In this document: piece after piece, positions 38,924 through 46,829 of the stretch
Layout: every line of letters begins with the position of its first letter
Numbering within the stretch: the stretch's first letter is position 1
DNA from: Prevotella sp. P6B1
GTDB lineage: Bacteria > Bacteroidota > Bacteroidia > Bacteroidales > Bacteroidaceae
Length of the DNA: 64,000 bases
Direction of reading: 5' to 3'
Assembly: GCF_000702825.1 (NCBI RefSeq)
Contig: NZ_JNKF01000011.1
Coordinates: 310,001-374,000 of the forward strand
Translations under genes and position numbers: made by a program
The notes under the pieces: model-generated
What the model saw: only the letters and a program-made list of their open reading frames with translations
What the model was told of the DNA's origin: nothing
Databases searched by the model: none

Positions 38924-40225
38924 ATGAAATTTGAAGAAACATATTTGAACGATAATATCCTCGATGCGCTTTACGACATGCACTTCGATGAAATGACACC
39001 TATCCAGGAGCGATGCATTCCTGAGATTCTGGATGGTTACGATGTGCTGGGTATTGCTCAGACAGGAACAGGAAAGACGGCAGCCTATCTGTTGCCGATA
39101 CTCTCTGAACTCGATGATGGTAACTTCCCTAAGGATGCCGTCAACGCTGTGATTATGTCGCCTACACGCGAGCTGGCACAGCAGATTGACCAGGCCATGC
39201 AGGGCTTCGGTTATTATCTCGACGATGTGAGCAGTGTGGCTGTTTATGGTGGTAACGATGGTAACCGCTACGACCAGGAGCTACGCTCCATGCGTATGGG
39301 TGCCGATGTGATGATAGCCACTCCAGGTAGATTACTGAGCCATCTGAAGGTGGGTAATCTCGACTTGTCGCGCTGCTCGTTCTTTGTGCTCGATGAGGCC
39401 GACCGCATGCTCGATATGGGTTTCATCGACGACATCATGAAGATTGTGAAGGAGCTGCCCAATGACTGTCAGCGCATCATGTTCTCGGCCACTATGCCGA
39501 AGAAGATCCGTGAGTTGGCCGTACAGTTGCTCAACGACCCTGTTGAGGTGAAGATAGCCGTATCGAAGCCTGCCGAGAAGATTCATCAGATGGCCTATGT
39601 GTGCTACGAGCCACAGAAGCTGAAGATTATCCAGGATATCTTCAAGAAGGGCGACCTGAAGCGCGTCATCATCTTCTCGGGCAAGAAGGAGCGTGTGAAG
39701 GAGGTAACCCGTAAGCTCAAGTCGATGCACGTGAACTGCGACCAGATGCACAGCGACCTCTCGCAGCAGGAGCGCGATGAGGCCATGTACCGCTTCAAGG
39801 CCGGACAGACCGACGTGCTGGTAGCCACCGACATCGTGGCGCGTGGTATCGACATCGACGATATCCGTCTGGTCATCAACTACGATGTGCCCAGCGACTC
39901 TGAGGACTATGTACACCGTATCGGTCGTACGGCCCGTGCCGATCGCGATGGCGAGGCCATCACGTTTGTCAGCGATACTGATATATACCGTTTCCAGAGC
40001 ATCGAGCACTTCCTGGGTAAGGAGGTTGAGAAGATGCCTCTGCCCGAGGGCTTAGGCGATGCTCCAGAATACAAGAAGCGTGAGAAAAAGCCTACCAGCC
40101 GTCGTAATGGTCGTTGGCACTCCAAAGGTCACGGTCATGGCAATGGCAAGGGTAAAGGCCACGGAAACGGCCAAGGTAAAGGCAAGCCCCAAGGTAAGCC
40201 CAAAGCCCCCAAGAATAATGTTTAA
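38924..40225 (+). CDS. DEAD-box RNA helicase (RhlE-like)
   Basis: A 433-residue helicase with motif I AQTGTGKT, motif II DEAD, motif III SAT, and motif VI HRIGRTAR. It should remodel RNA in ribosome assembly or decay. The last 50 residues are a low-complexity Gly/His/Lys/Asn tail (for example KGHGHGNGKGKG), longer in histidine than the usual RGG-type tails, likely an RNA-binding extension. Confidence 0.94.
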   Translation: MKFEETYLNDNILDALYDMHFDEMTPIQERCIPEILDGYDVLGIAQTGTGKTAAYLLPILSELDDGNFPKDAVNAVIMSPTRELAQQIDQAMQGFGYYLDDVSSVAVYGGNDGNRYDQELRSMRMGADVMIATPGRLLSHLKVGNLDLSRCSFFVLDEADRMLDMGFIDDIMKIVKELPNDCQRIMFSATMPKKIRELAVQLLNDPVEVKIAVSKPAEKIHQMAYVCYEPQKLKIIQDIFKKGDLKRVIIFSGKKERVKEVTRKLKSMHVNCDQMHSDLSQQERDEAMYRFKAGQTDVLVATDIVARGIDIDDIRLVINYDVPSDSEDYVHRIGRTARADRDGEAITFVSDTDIYRFQSIEHFLGKEVEKMPLPEGLGDAPEYKKREKKPTSRRNGRWHSKGHGHGNGKGKGHGNGQGKGKPQGKPKAPKNNV

Positions 40226-40245
40226 TCTTTAATGGTTAATCTTTA

Positions 40246-41079
40246 ATGATAACATTTCCCATAGCAAAGATCAATCTCGGACTGAATGTGGTAGAGAAGC
40301 GTCCTGATGGTTATCATAACCTGCAGACGGTGTTCTTCCCTGTGCCCATACAGGATGCACTCGAGGTTTATCCGATGGATCCGGCATTTCCGTCGCAGTT
40401 TGATTGCGATCTGAAGGTGTCGAACATCCAGATCGACGGCGATGAGCAGCGCAACCTGGTGGTGCGTGCCTACAACCTGTTGAAGGCCGATTTCCCCCAG
40501 ATGCCTCGCGTACACGCGCATTTATATAAAGGTATCCCCACACAGGCCGGTATGGGTGGTGGCTCGAGCGACTGCGGGTTTATGATCACCCTGCTCAACG
40601 AGCTCTGCCAGTTAGGACTCACCGAACAGCAGATGATAGACTATGCTGCCCGCTTAGGTGCCGACTGCGCGTTCTTTATCGTCAACAAGCCTTGCTATGC
40701 TGAGGGTATAGGTGAGAAACTGCAGCCCATAAGTCTTTCATTGTCAGGGTGGTATCTATCGTTGGTTCGACCAGATATTCCGGTATCTACCAAGGAGGCT
40801 TTCTCGCTCATCAAGCCGCATTATCCAGCTGAGAACTGTCGCGAGGTGGTTCAGATGCCTGTAGAAGCGTGGCGCGGTCGCCTGACCAATGATTTCGAGG
40901 AGAGCGTGTTTGCTATCCATCCCGAGTTAGGTGCCGTGAAGGAGCGCCTGTATGCGTTGGGAGCCACCTACGCTGCCATGTCGGGCTCTGGGTCAACTCT
41001 GTTTGCGCTGTCGAAAGCGCCTCTCCCACTCGATGAATTCGATCAAAAAGGAACATTTAGAACAACTATGTCAATATAA
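40246..41079 (+). CDS. ispE: 4-diphosphocytidyl-2-C-methyl-D-erythritol kinase
   Basis: A 277-residue GHMP kinase of the non-mevalonate isoprenoid pathway. The ATP-binding motif PTQAGMGGGSSDCG is intact, with the N-terminal KINLGLNVVEKRPDGYHNL and C-terminal MSGSGSTLFAL motifs. It sits 20 nt after the helicase and 11 nt before galE on the same strand. Confidence 0.96.
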   Translation: MITFPIAKINLGLNVVEKRPDGYHNLQTVFFPVPIQDALEVYPMDPAFPSQFDCDLKVSNIQIDGDEQRNLVVRAYNLLKADFPQMPRVHAHLYKGIPTQAGMGGGSSDCGFMITLLNELCQLGLTEQQMIDYAARLGADCAFFIVNKPCYAEGIGEKLQPISLSLSGWYLSLVRPDIPVSTKEAFSLIKPHYPAENCREVVQMPVEAWRGRLTNDFEESVFAIHPELGAVKERLYALGATYAAMSGSGSTLFALSKAPLPLDEFDQKGTFRTTMSI

Positions 41080-41090
41080 TTTAAAGCATT

Positions 41091-42131
41091 ATGAAACAAA
41101 CAATCCTTGTAACTGGTGGAACCGGTTTTATCGGTAGTCACACCACCGTAGAACTGCAGGAAGCAGGCTACGAAGTAGTCATCATCGACAATCTGTCAAA
41201 CTCTAATGCCAATGTTGTCGACGGTATCGAGAAGATTACTGGCATCCGTCCAGCTTTCGAGCAGGTTGACTGCTGCGATTTCGAGGCGGTTGAGGGCGTA
41301 TTCAAGAAGTACCCCAAGATTGAGGGTATCATCCACTTTGCCGCATCAAAGGCTGTAGGTGAGAGCGTAGAGAAGCCCCTGCTCTACTATCGCAACAACC
41401 TGACATCGCTCATCAATCTGCTGGAGCTCATGCCAAAGTACGACGTGAAGGGTATCATCTTCTCTTCAAGCTGCACCGTTTACGGTCAGCCCGCTGCCGA
41501 GAATCTGCCTGTTACAGAGAATGCACCCATCCAGAAGGCCATGAGTCCTTATGGCAACACCAAGCAGGTGAACGAGGAGATCATCCAGGATTATATCCAC
41601 TCGGGTGCGCCTATCAAGAGTATCATCCTGCGTTACTTCAACCCCATCGGTGCACATCCATCAGCACTCATCGGTGAGTTGCCTAACGGTGTGCCCATGA
41701 ACCTTATCCCATTCGTTACCCAGACTGCTATGGGTATCCGTGAGCAGCTGAAGATCTTCGGTAACGACTACAACACACCTGATAAGACCTGTATCCGCGA
41801 CTATATCTATGTAGTGGATCTGGCTAAGGCTCACGTGAAGGCTATGGAGCGTGTGCTCGACAAGCCTGAGTGCGAGGCTGTTGAGGTGTTCAATATCGGT
41901 ACCGGTAAGGGGCTGTCAACACTCGAGGTTGTAGAGGGCTTCGAGAAGGCTACCGGCGTGAAGGTTAACTGGACCTACGCTCCACGTCGTGAGGGCGATA
42001 TCGAGCAGGTATGGGGTAATGTCGATAAGGCCAACAAGGTGCTTGGCTGGAAGGCAGAGACGCCAACTGATGAGATTCTGCGTACAGCCTGGCGCTGGCA
42101 GGAGAAACTTCGTGAACGTGGTATTCAGTAA
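41091..42131 (+). CDS. galE: UDP-glucose 4-epimerase
   Basis: A 346-residue extended short-chain dehydrogenase that interconverts UDP-glucose and UDP-galactose using bound NAD. NAD motif GGTGFIGSH (residues 8-16), catalytic SSSCTVYG serine and the YGNTK tyrosine/lysine pair are present. It is last in the run lon to galE and followed by a strong terminator. Confidence 0.95.
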   Translation: MKQTILVTGGTGFIGSHTTVELQEAGYEVVIIDNLSNSNANVVDGIEKITGIRPAFEQVDCCDFEAVEGVFKKYPKIEGIIHFAASKAVGESVEKPLLYYRNNLTSLINLLELMPKYDVKGIIFSSSCTVYGQPAAENLPVTENAPIQKAMSPYGNTKQVNEEIIQDYIHSGAPIKSIILRYFNPIGAHPSALIGELPNGVPMNLIPFVTQTAMGIREQLKIFGNDYNTPDKTCIRDYIYVVDLAKAHVKAMERVLDKPECEAVEVFNIGTGKGLSTLEVVEGFEKATGVKVNWTYAPRREGDIEQVWGNVDKANKVLGWKAETPTDEILRTAWRWQEKLRERGIQ

Positions 42132-42142
42132 TATCTACTAAG

Positions 42143-42168
42143 GCTCCCTGATTTCAGGGAGCTTTTTT
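42143..42168 (+). terminator. galE terminator
   Basis: An 8-bp stem GCTCCCTG / CAGGGAGC, loop ATTT, followed by six T. Confidence 0.92.
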
Positions 42169-42435
42169 ATTTTCATTTCTTTCATCACTGAAAGAAACGA
42201 AACAAAGAAAGGTGCGAAAACGTCCTGAGCTCGGAGGCCGGTACACATAAAGACCTCCTCGTGCGGAATGTTTTCGAGTGATTTATCACGAGAAACATGT
42301 AGTACGAAGTGCGGTTAATGGCGCACGAAGTGCGCGGGGTTTGGGGGCTTGCCCCCATTAAGAAAACCCACGCCAGGGCTTTGATGCCCTGATTGTGAAG
42401 GGAAGGCCTTGGGAGAATCCTGAAGACTCAGGATT
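42169..42435. repeat. Hairpin-rich intergenic region, possibly an interspersed repeat
   Basis: About 260 nt without a gene. It holds successive inverted repeats: GCGCAC-GAA-GTGCGC (42321-42335), GGGGGC/GCCCCC (42343-42356), CAGGGC-TTTGAT-GCCCTG (42374-42391) and AATCCTGA-AGAC-TCAGGATT (42416-42435, entering the stop of the permease). The composition is more G-rich than the rest of the intergenic DNA. No T-run follows the hairpins, so simple terminators are unlikely. Confidence 0.7.
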
Positions 42436-43702
42436 GTCTTTTGGATTTCTTGATGCGGCCCATGATATCGTAGGTGTACGATAGGATGATATACGATATC
42501 AACCCCGTCAGGATACCATCCGAGATGCTGCCGGTGATGGGCATGAGGAGGATGGTGAGGAAGGCGGGCATGGCCTCGAGGTTGAAGGTGAGCTTGATGT
42601 GGCGCACCACGCCGAAGAGGAAGAATCCTGCTACAACCATCACTGGCGATGTGGCAGCTGCAGGGATGGCTAAGAACACGGGGGCGAGAAACAGGCTGAG
42701 GGCAAAACAGATGGCTGTTACAAAGGCCGAAACACCTGTACGTCCGCCTTCGGCAAAGCCGGTGGCACTCTCTACATAGGTGGTGATGGTGCTGCAGCCG
42801 AAGCATGCACCTGTAACGGTGGCAAGGGCGTCGCTCAGCATGATGCTGCGCATGTGGGGTATTCGTCCGCTCTTACGGATGATGCCCGAGCTGGCCATCA
42901 CACCTACCACGGTTCCCAGGGTGTCGAACACGTCGAAGAAGAGCATCGTCATGACGCATACCCAGAAGTCGGGCATCATCAGGTAGTGGAGTGAGAACTG
43001 ACAGAACAGCGGTGCTGGCGATGGTGGCAGCGAGAACACCTCGTGAGGGATGACGGTGACACCGAAGGGCACACCCAGCACGGTGATGATGCAGATGCCC
43101 ATCAGCAGTCCGCCTTTGACGTGGAACGCGGTGAACAGTCCTGTGAGTATCAGTCCTAAGAGGAAGAGCAGCGACGATGGCGTGATGAGGGTCTCCATGT
43201 GGTTGAAGATGGTTCCTTCGGCCAGGATGCCGCTATTCTTGAATCCGATCATGGCCACGAAGAAGCCTATGCCGGCAGCGAAGGCGTACTTGAGCGATGT
43301 GGGCACCATCTCGAAGATGATCTGTCGGAGGTTGCTCACGCAGATGAGCACGAAGAGCAGTCCCTCAACGAGTACGGCTGTGAGTGCGAACTGCCAGGGG
43401 TAGCCCAGTGCGAGGCATACGGTCTCAACGAAGAAGGTGTTGAGTGCCAGTCCGGGTGCCAGTCCGAATGGACGGCGTGCGATGAACGCCATGAACAGTG
43501 TGCCTACGATGGCCGAGATGGCAGTGGCAGTGAACAGCGAGTCGATGGGGAATCCCAGATCGGCCAGCGGTCCGAAGATGACGGGCATGAGCGCGAGGAT
43601 ATACACCATGGTGATAAAGGTGGTTATGCCCGATATGATCTCGGTCTTCAGGCTGTCGCGCTGCAGCGAGAAGCCTAACATTGCAAGGAATCTTTCTTTC
43701 AT
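42428..43702 (-). CDS. NCS2-family purine permease
   Basis: A 424-residue inner-membrane transporter with about 12-14 helices, closest in look to the AzgA/PbuG guanine-hypoxanthine group. Start region GFSLQRDSLKTEIISGITTFITMVYIL and the GTVVGVMASSG and CSTITTYVESATGFAEGGRTG motifs support this. The exact base transported is not certain. Its ATG overlaps the stop of the histidine kinase (4 nt), so the pair is co-transcribed. Confidence 0.9.
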   Translation of the reverse strand: MKERFLAMLGFSLQRDSLKTEIISGITTFITMVYILALMPVIFGPLADLGFPIDSLFTATAISAIVGTLFMAFIARRPFGLAPGLALNTFFVETVCLALGYPWQFALTAVLVEGLLFVLICVSNLRQIIFEMVPTSLKYAFAAGIGFFVAMIGFKNSGILAEGTIFNHMETLITPSSLLFLLGLILTGLFTAFHVKGGLLMGICIITVLGVPFGVTVIPHEVFSLPPSPAPLFCQFSLHYLMMPDFWVCVMTMLFFDVFDTLGTVVGVMASSGIIRKSGRIPHMRSIMLSDALATVTGACFGCSTITTYVESATGFAEGGRTGVSAFVTAICFALSLFLAPVFLAIPAAATSPVMVVAGFFLFGVVRHIKLTFNLEAMPAFLTILLMPITGSISDGILTGLISYIILSYTYDIMGRIKKSKRQS

Positions 43703-45651
43703 GCGTTTGCGGTATAGGGTATGATGAGGTCGAATTTAGCGCCTCCGGTGTAATTGGTGTCGAGTGTAAGTGTGCCGCCCATGTGTTCGGCTACCATGCG
43801 GGCTACGGATAGTCCGAGTCCGGTGCCCTGGGTAAAGCTGTCGAGCTTGGTGAAGCGTTCGAATATGGCTTCGCTCTTGTCGGCTGGTATGCCGCAGCCG
43901 GTATCGGTCACTGCAAAGTGTAGCTTGTCGGCCTCGCGGTTCAGGCTCAGCGTGATGTGGCCCTGCTTGGTGAACTTGGCTGCATTGTCGAGCAGTTTCG
44001 AGATGATGATGCCTATCAGTCGTGGGTGGGACATCAGTGTCTCCTCGGCGGGTATGTTGCACTGGCTGTCGATGGTAACGCCTTTGGCCACTTGCTGTGC
44101 GATGGCCTCGGTAGCGCCTGTTATCATCATCAGTGGTACGCAAGGTTCGGCTTGAGGCAGTGCGTTGTTACCCTCCATGTTGGATATCAGGATCATGTCG
44201 TCGAGTATGTTGGTGAGCAGCCGGGTGTTGTCCTGGATACGGTTGCTGAAGTCCTGACGTTCGTTTTCGGGCAGGTTGAGCCCGGTCATGGCGAGCACCT
44301 GTGTAAAGCCGCTGATGGCGTTGAGCGGTGTACGTATCTCGTGTGTCATGCTCTGCAGGAAGGCGGTCTTGGCGCGCGATGCTGTCTCGGCGCGGTCGCG
44401 CTCCACGGCCAGCTGTCGGTTCTGTGCCACCACCACGTTGCGTTCGCGCTCCAGCTGCCGGTTCTTTACCTCGAGTGTGTGTCGCCAGCGGTTGCTGGTG
44501 GTGAGGAATACGAGCATGGCGATGATGCCGAGCACCATGGCCACACCGCCGGTGGTGAACCGTGAGCGCTGCTGCAGCTGCTGGTTCTGGCGGCGCATCT
44601 CGTCAACGTCGTAGTGCTTGTTGAGCTCCATCTGTTGCTGTCGGGTGGCTATGTCGGCCATCACTTTTTCGAGGCTGTCGTAGCGCAGTTTGATGGCGTA
44701 GGCTTCCTGGTAGCGGCCCATCTGTGCGAGCAGGGCGTGTAGCACGCCGTCGTGATTGATCTGGTGCTGGTTGCTCACTTGTTTGCCGGCCTGCTTCATG
44801 CTGTCGATGATGTGCTGATGCTTGTCGAGACAGGTCATGGCCTCGCTGTTGTGGTGCAGATGGGTGTGCACGGTGCTGCGGTCGATGATCAGGTTCATCT
44901 TGTTGGATGGCAGGTTGGCAGCCGGATAGAGCTCGGCCGAGTCGATGGCTGCTATGGCATCGTCGAACTGATGGTTGGCGATGAGATAGTCGACCAGGGT
45001 GTTATAGTAGTTGAATTGCCAGATGTCGATCTCCTTGTCGGGGTCTTCCTCGTCGAGTACGGTCTTCCACTGTTTGAGTGCCGAGTCCACCTGCTCAACG
45101 GGTGCCTCCTTCAGCAGTTGTGTCTCGGTGAGCCGGTAGTACAGGTTCATGCGGGTTGATCTGTCGCCGTATTCGGGGTCGTAGGTGTCGATGGCCTCGT
45201 GCCAGTAGCGTTCTGCTTCCTCGTAGTTGTTCTGCAGGCTGGCTATCATGGCCAGCAGTGCCAGTCCCTTTACCTGTCCGAGCGCGATGCCGCGTTTCTG
45301 GCCGTCGGTTTGCATGGCGTGTGCTATGTGGTTGGCCTGGTCGTACTCGGCTGCGAAGGCGTAGGATTGTCCCAGCAGGTTCCATGCCAGGTAGTATAGT
45401 CGCCACTGCCTGTGGTTCTTGCAGTTTTCCATATATTCGGGTACGGCGGCCTCGAGCGAGTCGTTCTGATCGTTGTTGTAGAAGTATTCGAGTGTTTTCA
45501 TTCGTACTCTGAGCTTGTCGTACACAGGGCCTTCTTGCTTGGCAGCCTGCTGTCTGTAGCCGACTTGGCACGCTGCTAACGACGTGATAATCAATAGCAT
45601 ACCTAAAGGTATCCTGGCTGTTGATAATATGGATTTAAGTAATCGATTCAT
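43699..45651 (-). CDS. TPR-containing sensor histidine kinase
   Basis: A 650-residue membrane sensor. An N-terminal lipoprotein-like signal (IITSLAAC) is followed by a helical repeat domain (about 40-340, TPR-like), one transmembrane helix (about 365-382, GIIAMLVFLTT), a coiled coil, a HisKA domain with H437 (THEIRTPLNA) and a HATPase with N-box (LLDNAAKF) and G-box (GTGLGLSVA). No receiver or output domain is attached and no response regulator gene is next to it. I use the ATG at 45651; an upstream in-frame extension runs through the promoter. The gene is richer in G+C than most of the window. Confidence 0.88.
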   Translation of the reverse strand: MNRLLKSILSTARIPLGMLLIITSLAACQVGYRQQAAKQEGPVYDKLRVRMKTLEYFYNNDQNDSLEAAVPEYMENCKNHRQWRLYYLAWNLLGQSYAFAAEYDQANHIAHAMQTDGQKRGIALGQVKGLALLAMIASLQNNYEEAERYWHEAIDTYDPEYGDRSTRMNLYYRLTETQLLKEAPVEQVDSALKQWKTVLDEEDPDKEIDIWQFNYYNTLVDYLIANHQFDDAIAAIDSAELYPAANLPSNKMNLIIDRSTVHTHLHHNSEAMTCLDKHQHIIDSMKQAGKQVSNQHQINHDGVLHALLAQMGRYQEAYAIKLRYDSLEKVMADIATRQQQMELNKHYDVDEMRRQNQQLQQRSRFTTGGVAMVLGIIAMLVFLTTSNRWRHTLEVKNRQLERERNVVVAQNRQLAVERDRAETASRAKTAFLQSMTHEIRTPLNAISGFTQVLAMTGLNLPENERQDFSNRIQDNTRLLTNILDDMILISNMEGNNALPQAEPCVPLMMITGATEAIAQQVAKGVTIDSQCNIPAEETLMSHPRLIGIIISKLLDNAAKFTKQGHITLSLNREADKLHFAVTDTGCGIPADKSEAIFERFTKLDSFTQGTGLGLSVARMVAEHMGGTLTLDTNYTGGAKFDLIIPYTANA

Positions 45652-45672
45652 TTCTCTCTCTCTTTGTGGGTA

Positions 45673-45680
45673 CAAAGATA
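45673..45680 (-). promoter_or_regulatory. -7 box of the histidine kinase - permease pair
   Basis: TATCTTTG on the minus strand, 21 nt before the ATG; a TTTG lies 23 nt further upstream (45704-45707), longer than the usual spacing. Confidence 0.5.
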
Positions 45681-45723
45681 CAAAAAAAAATGTATGGATA
45701 TACCAAAACATGCAATTTTTTTT

Positions 45724-46143
45724 TCAGGGGTTATTCAGTGCCCATCCGCGCAGCATGGGGAGCGCGTCGATGGTGTTTGTTCCGCACTCGTGTACGGCCA
45801 TGGCCATGGCCAGCATCATCCATCGGGCGGGTTCGGCAGCGGGGCTGCCTAAGGGTTCGTTGGGACCGATGCCGGTGAGTCGGGCCACACTGGCTATGTA
45901 AGCCTGGGTGTTGTTCTCGGTGGCTGGTGCCCATTTGCGCACGATGGCGGCGATGGTGCCGAGCTGGTACTTGATATAATAGGTATGGGTGAGCAGTCGG
46001 AAGGCTGCGCGCCATCCCCACTCCATGGTGTCGAACTGGCAGAACTGCGGGTCGTTCTGCTCCTGTCGCATGCCTTGCCAGTGGTTGGTGCTGCGGCGTA
46101 TGTTCAGGGGGTTGCAGTTGCGTATGCCTCTTGGTGTGTTCAT
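45724..46143 (-). CDS. Structural protein P5 / lysozyme-like protein
   Basis: A 139-residue protein starting MNTPRGIRNCNPLNIRRS, the hallmark of the group annotated as structural protein P5 in Bacteroidota and phages. GIRNxNPLNIR and WGWRAAFRLL are the conserved blocks, and phage members include a lytic transglycosylase-like fold. It has no signal peptide, so release would need a holin, and the adjacent small membrane protein (3 nt upstream) is a candidate. The last genes of the lysin set end 70 nt from the kinase promoter. Confidence 0.8.
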   Translation of the reverse strand: MNTPRGIRNCNPLNIRRSTNHWQGMRQEQNDPQFCQFDTMEWGWRAAFRLLTHTYYIKYQLGTIAAIVRKWAPATENNTQAYIASVARLTGIGPNEPLGSPAAEPARWMMLAMAMAVHECGTNTIDALPMLRGWALNNP

Positions 46144-46146
46144 GAT

Positions 46147-46350
46147 TCAGTGTGTTTTCCTGATGAGGTTGACATAGTGGTTGAGTCCGAAGATGGATGC
46201 TGCCAGTAGGAAGGACTGTGCGACGTAGTAAAGCAGTCCGCCTGCCACGTCGTTGATTTCCACTACCTGGTAGCTTACGAGTGCTATGCTGCTCACGATG
46301 AGCAGCACGGCACAAGCGTACTGAGAGATTCTGAAAGCTGTGTGTTCCAT
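46147..46350 (-). CDS. Small two-helix membrane protein
   Basis: A 67-residue protein with two predicted membrane helices (about residues 9-27 and 36-57) and a basic C-terminus (NLIRKTH). This is a holin-like outline, but no family was recognised. It lies between the smalltalk-type peptide (23 nt upstream) and the P5/lysozyme-like gene (3 nt downstream) in one transcript. Confidence 0.65.
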   Translation of the reverse strand: MEHTAFRISQYACAVLLIVSSIALVSYQVVEINDVAGGLLYYVAQSFLLAASIFGLNHYVNLIRKTH

Positions 46351-46373
46351 GTTGTAGAGGATGTAGTGGTTAA

Positions 46374-46460
46374 TCAGATAGCAGCTCCGCCGGCTCCGCC
46401 CAGCAACAGTGTGATGACATAGCTCAGGATCTGCAGGATCGTTTTCGTTGTTTTGTTCAT
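46374..46460 (-). CDS. Smalltalk-type micro-protein
   Basis: A 28-residue peptide starting MNKTTKTILQILSYVITLLL: a basic start, one hydrophobic helix and a Gly/Ala-rich end. It matches the pattern of the smalltalk family of very small Bacteroidota proteins, which usually sits between an HU-like DNA-binding gene and an N-acetylmuramoyl amidase or lysin. The function is unknown. It is the first gene after the promoter at 46532-46563. Confidence 0.72.
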   Translation of the reverse strand: MNKTTKTILQILSYVITLLLGGAGGAAI

Positions 46461-46531
46461 AATCTTGATGTGTTTAAAAAGTGAATAAATAGGGTTAATC
46501 AGGTGGTTTGGGCCACGTGTTATTTCATGTA

Positions 46532-46563
46532 CAAAGATACGAAAATTGTTATACATTTCCAAA
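46532..46563 (-). promoter_or_regulatory. Promoter of the smalltalk - membrane protein - P5 set
   Basis: On the minus strand TTTG (46560-46563), 20 nt, TATCTTTG (46532-46539), with a leader of about 65 nt. CACGTGG lies 12 nt after the -7 box (46519 down to 46513). The 369-nt stretch 46461-46829 between the divergent genes holds only regulatory DNA. Confidence 0.7.
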
Positions 46564-46720
46564 TATATATAGTTAAATATTCTTTAATGGTGAAGCCGAT
46601 ATTTCCAAATATGTTGCAAAATATAATTGATTATATTTCAGATTTTAACTTAGATTTGCTATTAAACTTGTTTAACAATTGATTTGCGTTATATTATTTT
46701 ACCTTTTGTGATAAAGTTCT

Positions 46721-46728
46721 TAAATTTG
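46721..46728 (+). promoter_or_regulatory. -7 box of the helicase-primase transcript with CCACGTGG at the expected start
   Basis: TAAATTTG (46721-46728); the -33 position reads TTTT. The 8-bp palindrome CCACGTGG is at 46731-46738. The leader of about 95 nt contains AGACCA (46757-46762), TGGTCT (46779-46784) and AGACCA (46800-46805), which can form two alternative hairpins. Confidence 0.5.
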
Positions 46729-46829
46729 CCCCACGTGGAATTAATAACCTAAGCACAGACCACTGCCCCTCTGAAAGTTGGTCTATGAGGCGGCGTGTTA
46801 GACCATTAACCTTCCTAAAAAATACAATC

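Noticed and set aside
42315-42806. A 163-codon minus-strand ORF spanning the hairpin region into the NCS2 gene
   Set aside because: His/Arg/Pro-rich out-of-frame translation of the permease; no start signal.
43957-44565. Plus-strand ORFs opposite the histidine kinase
   Set aside because: The minus frame carries the H, N and G boxes in order; the plus frames are biased shadows.
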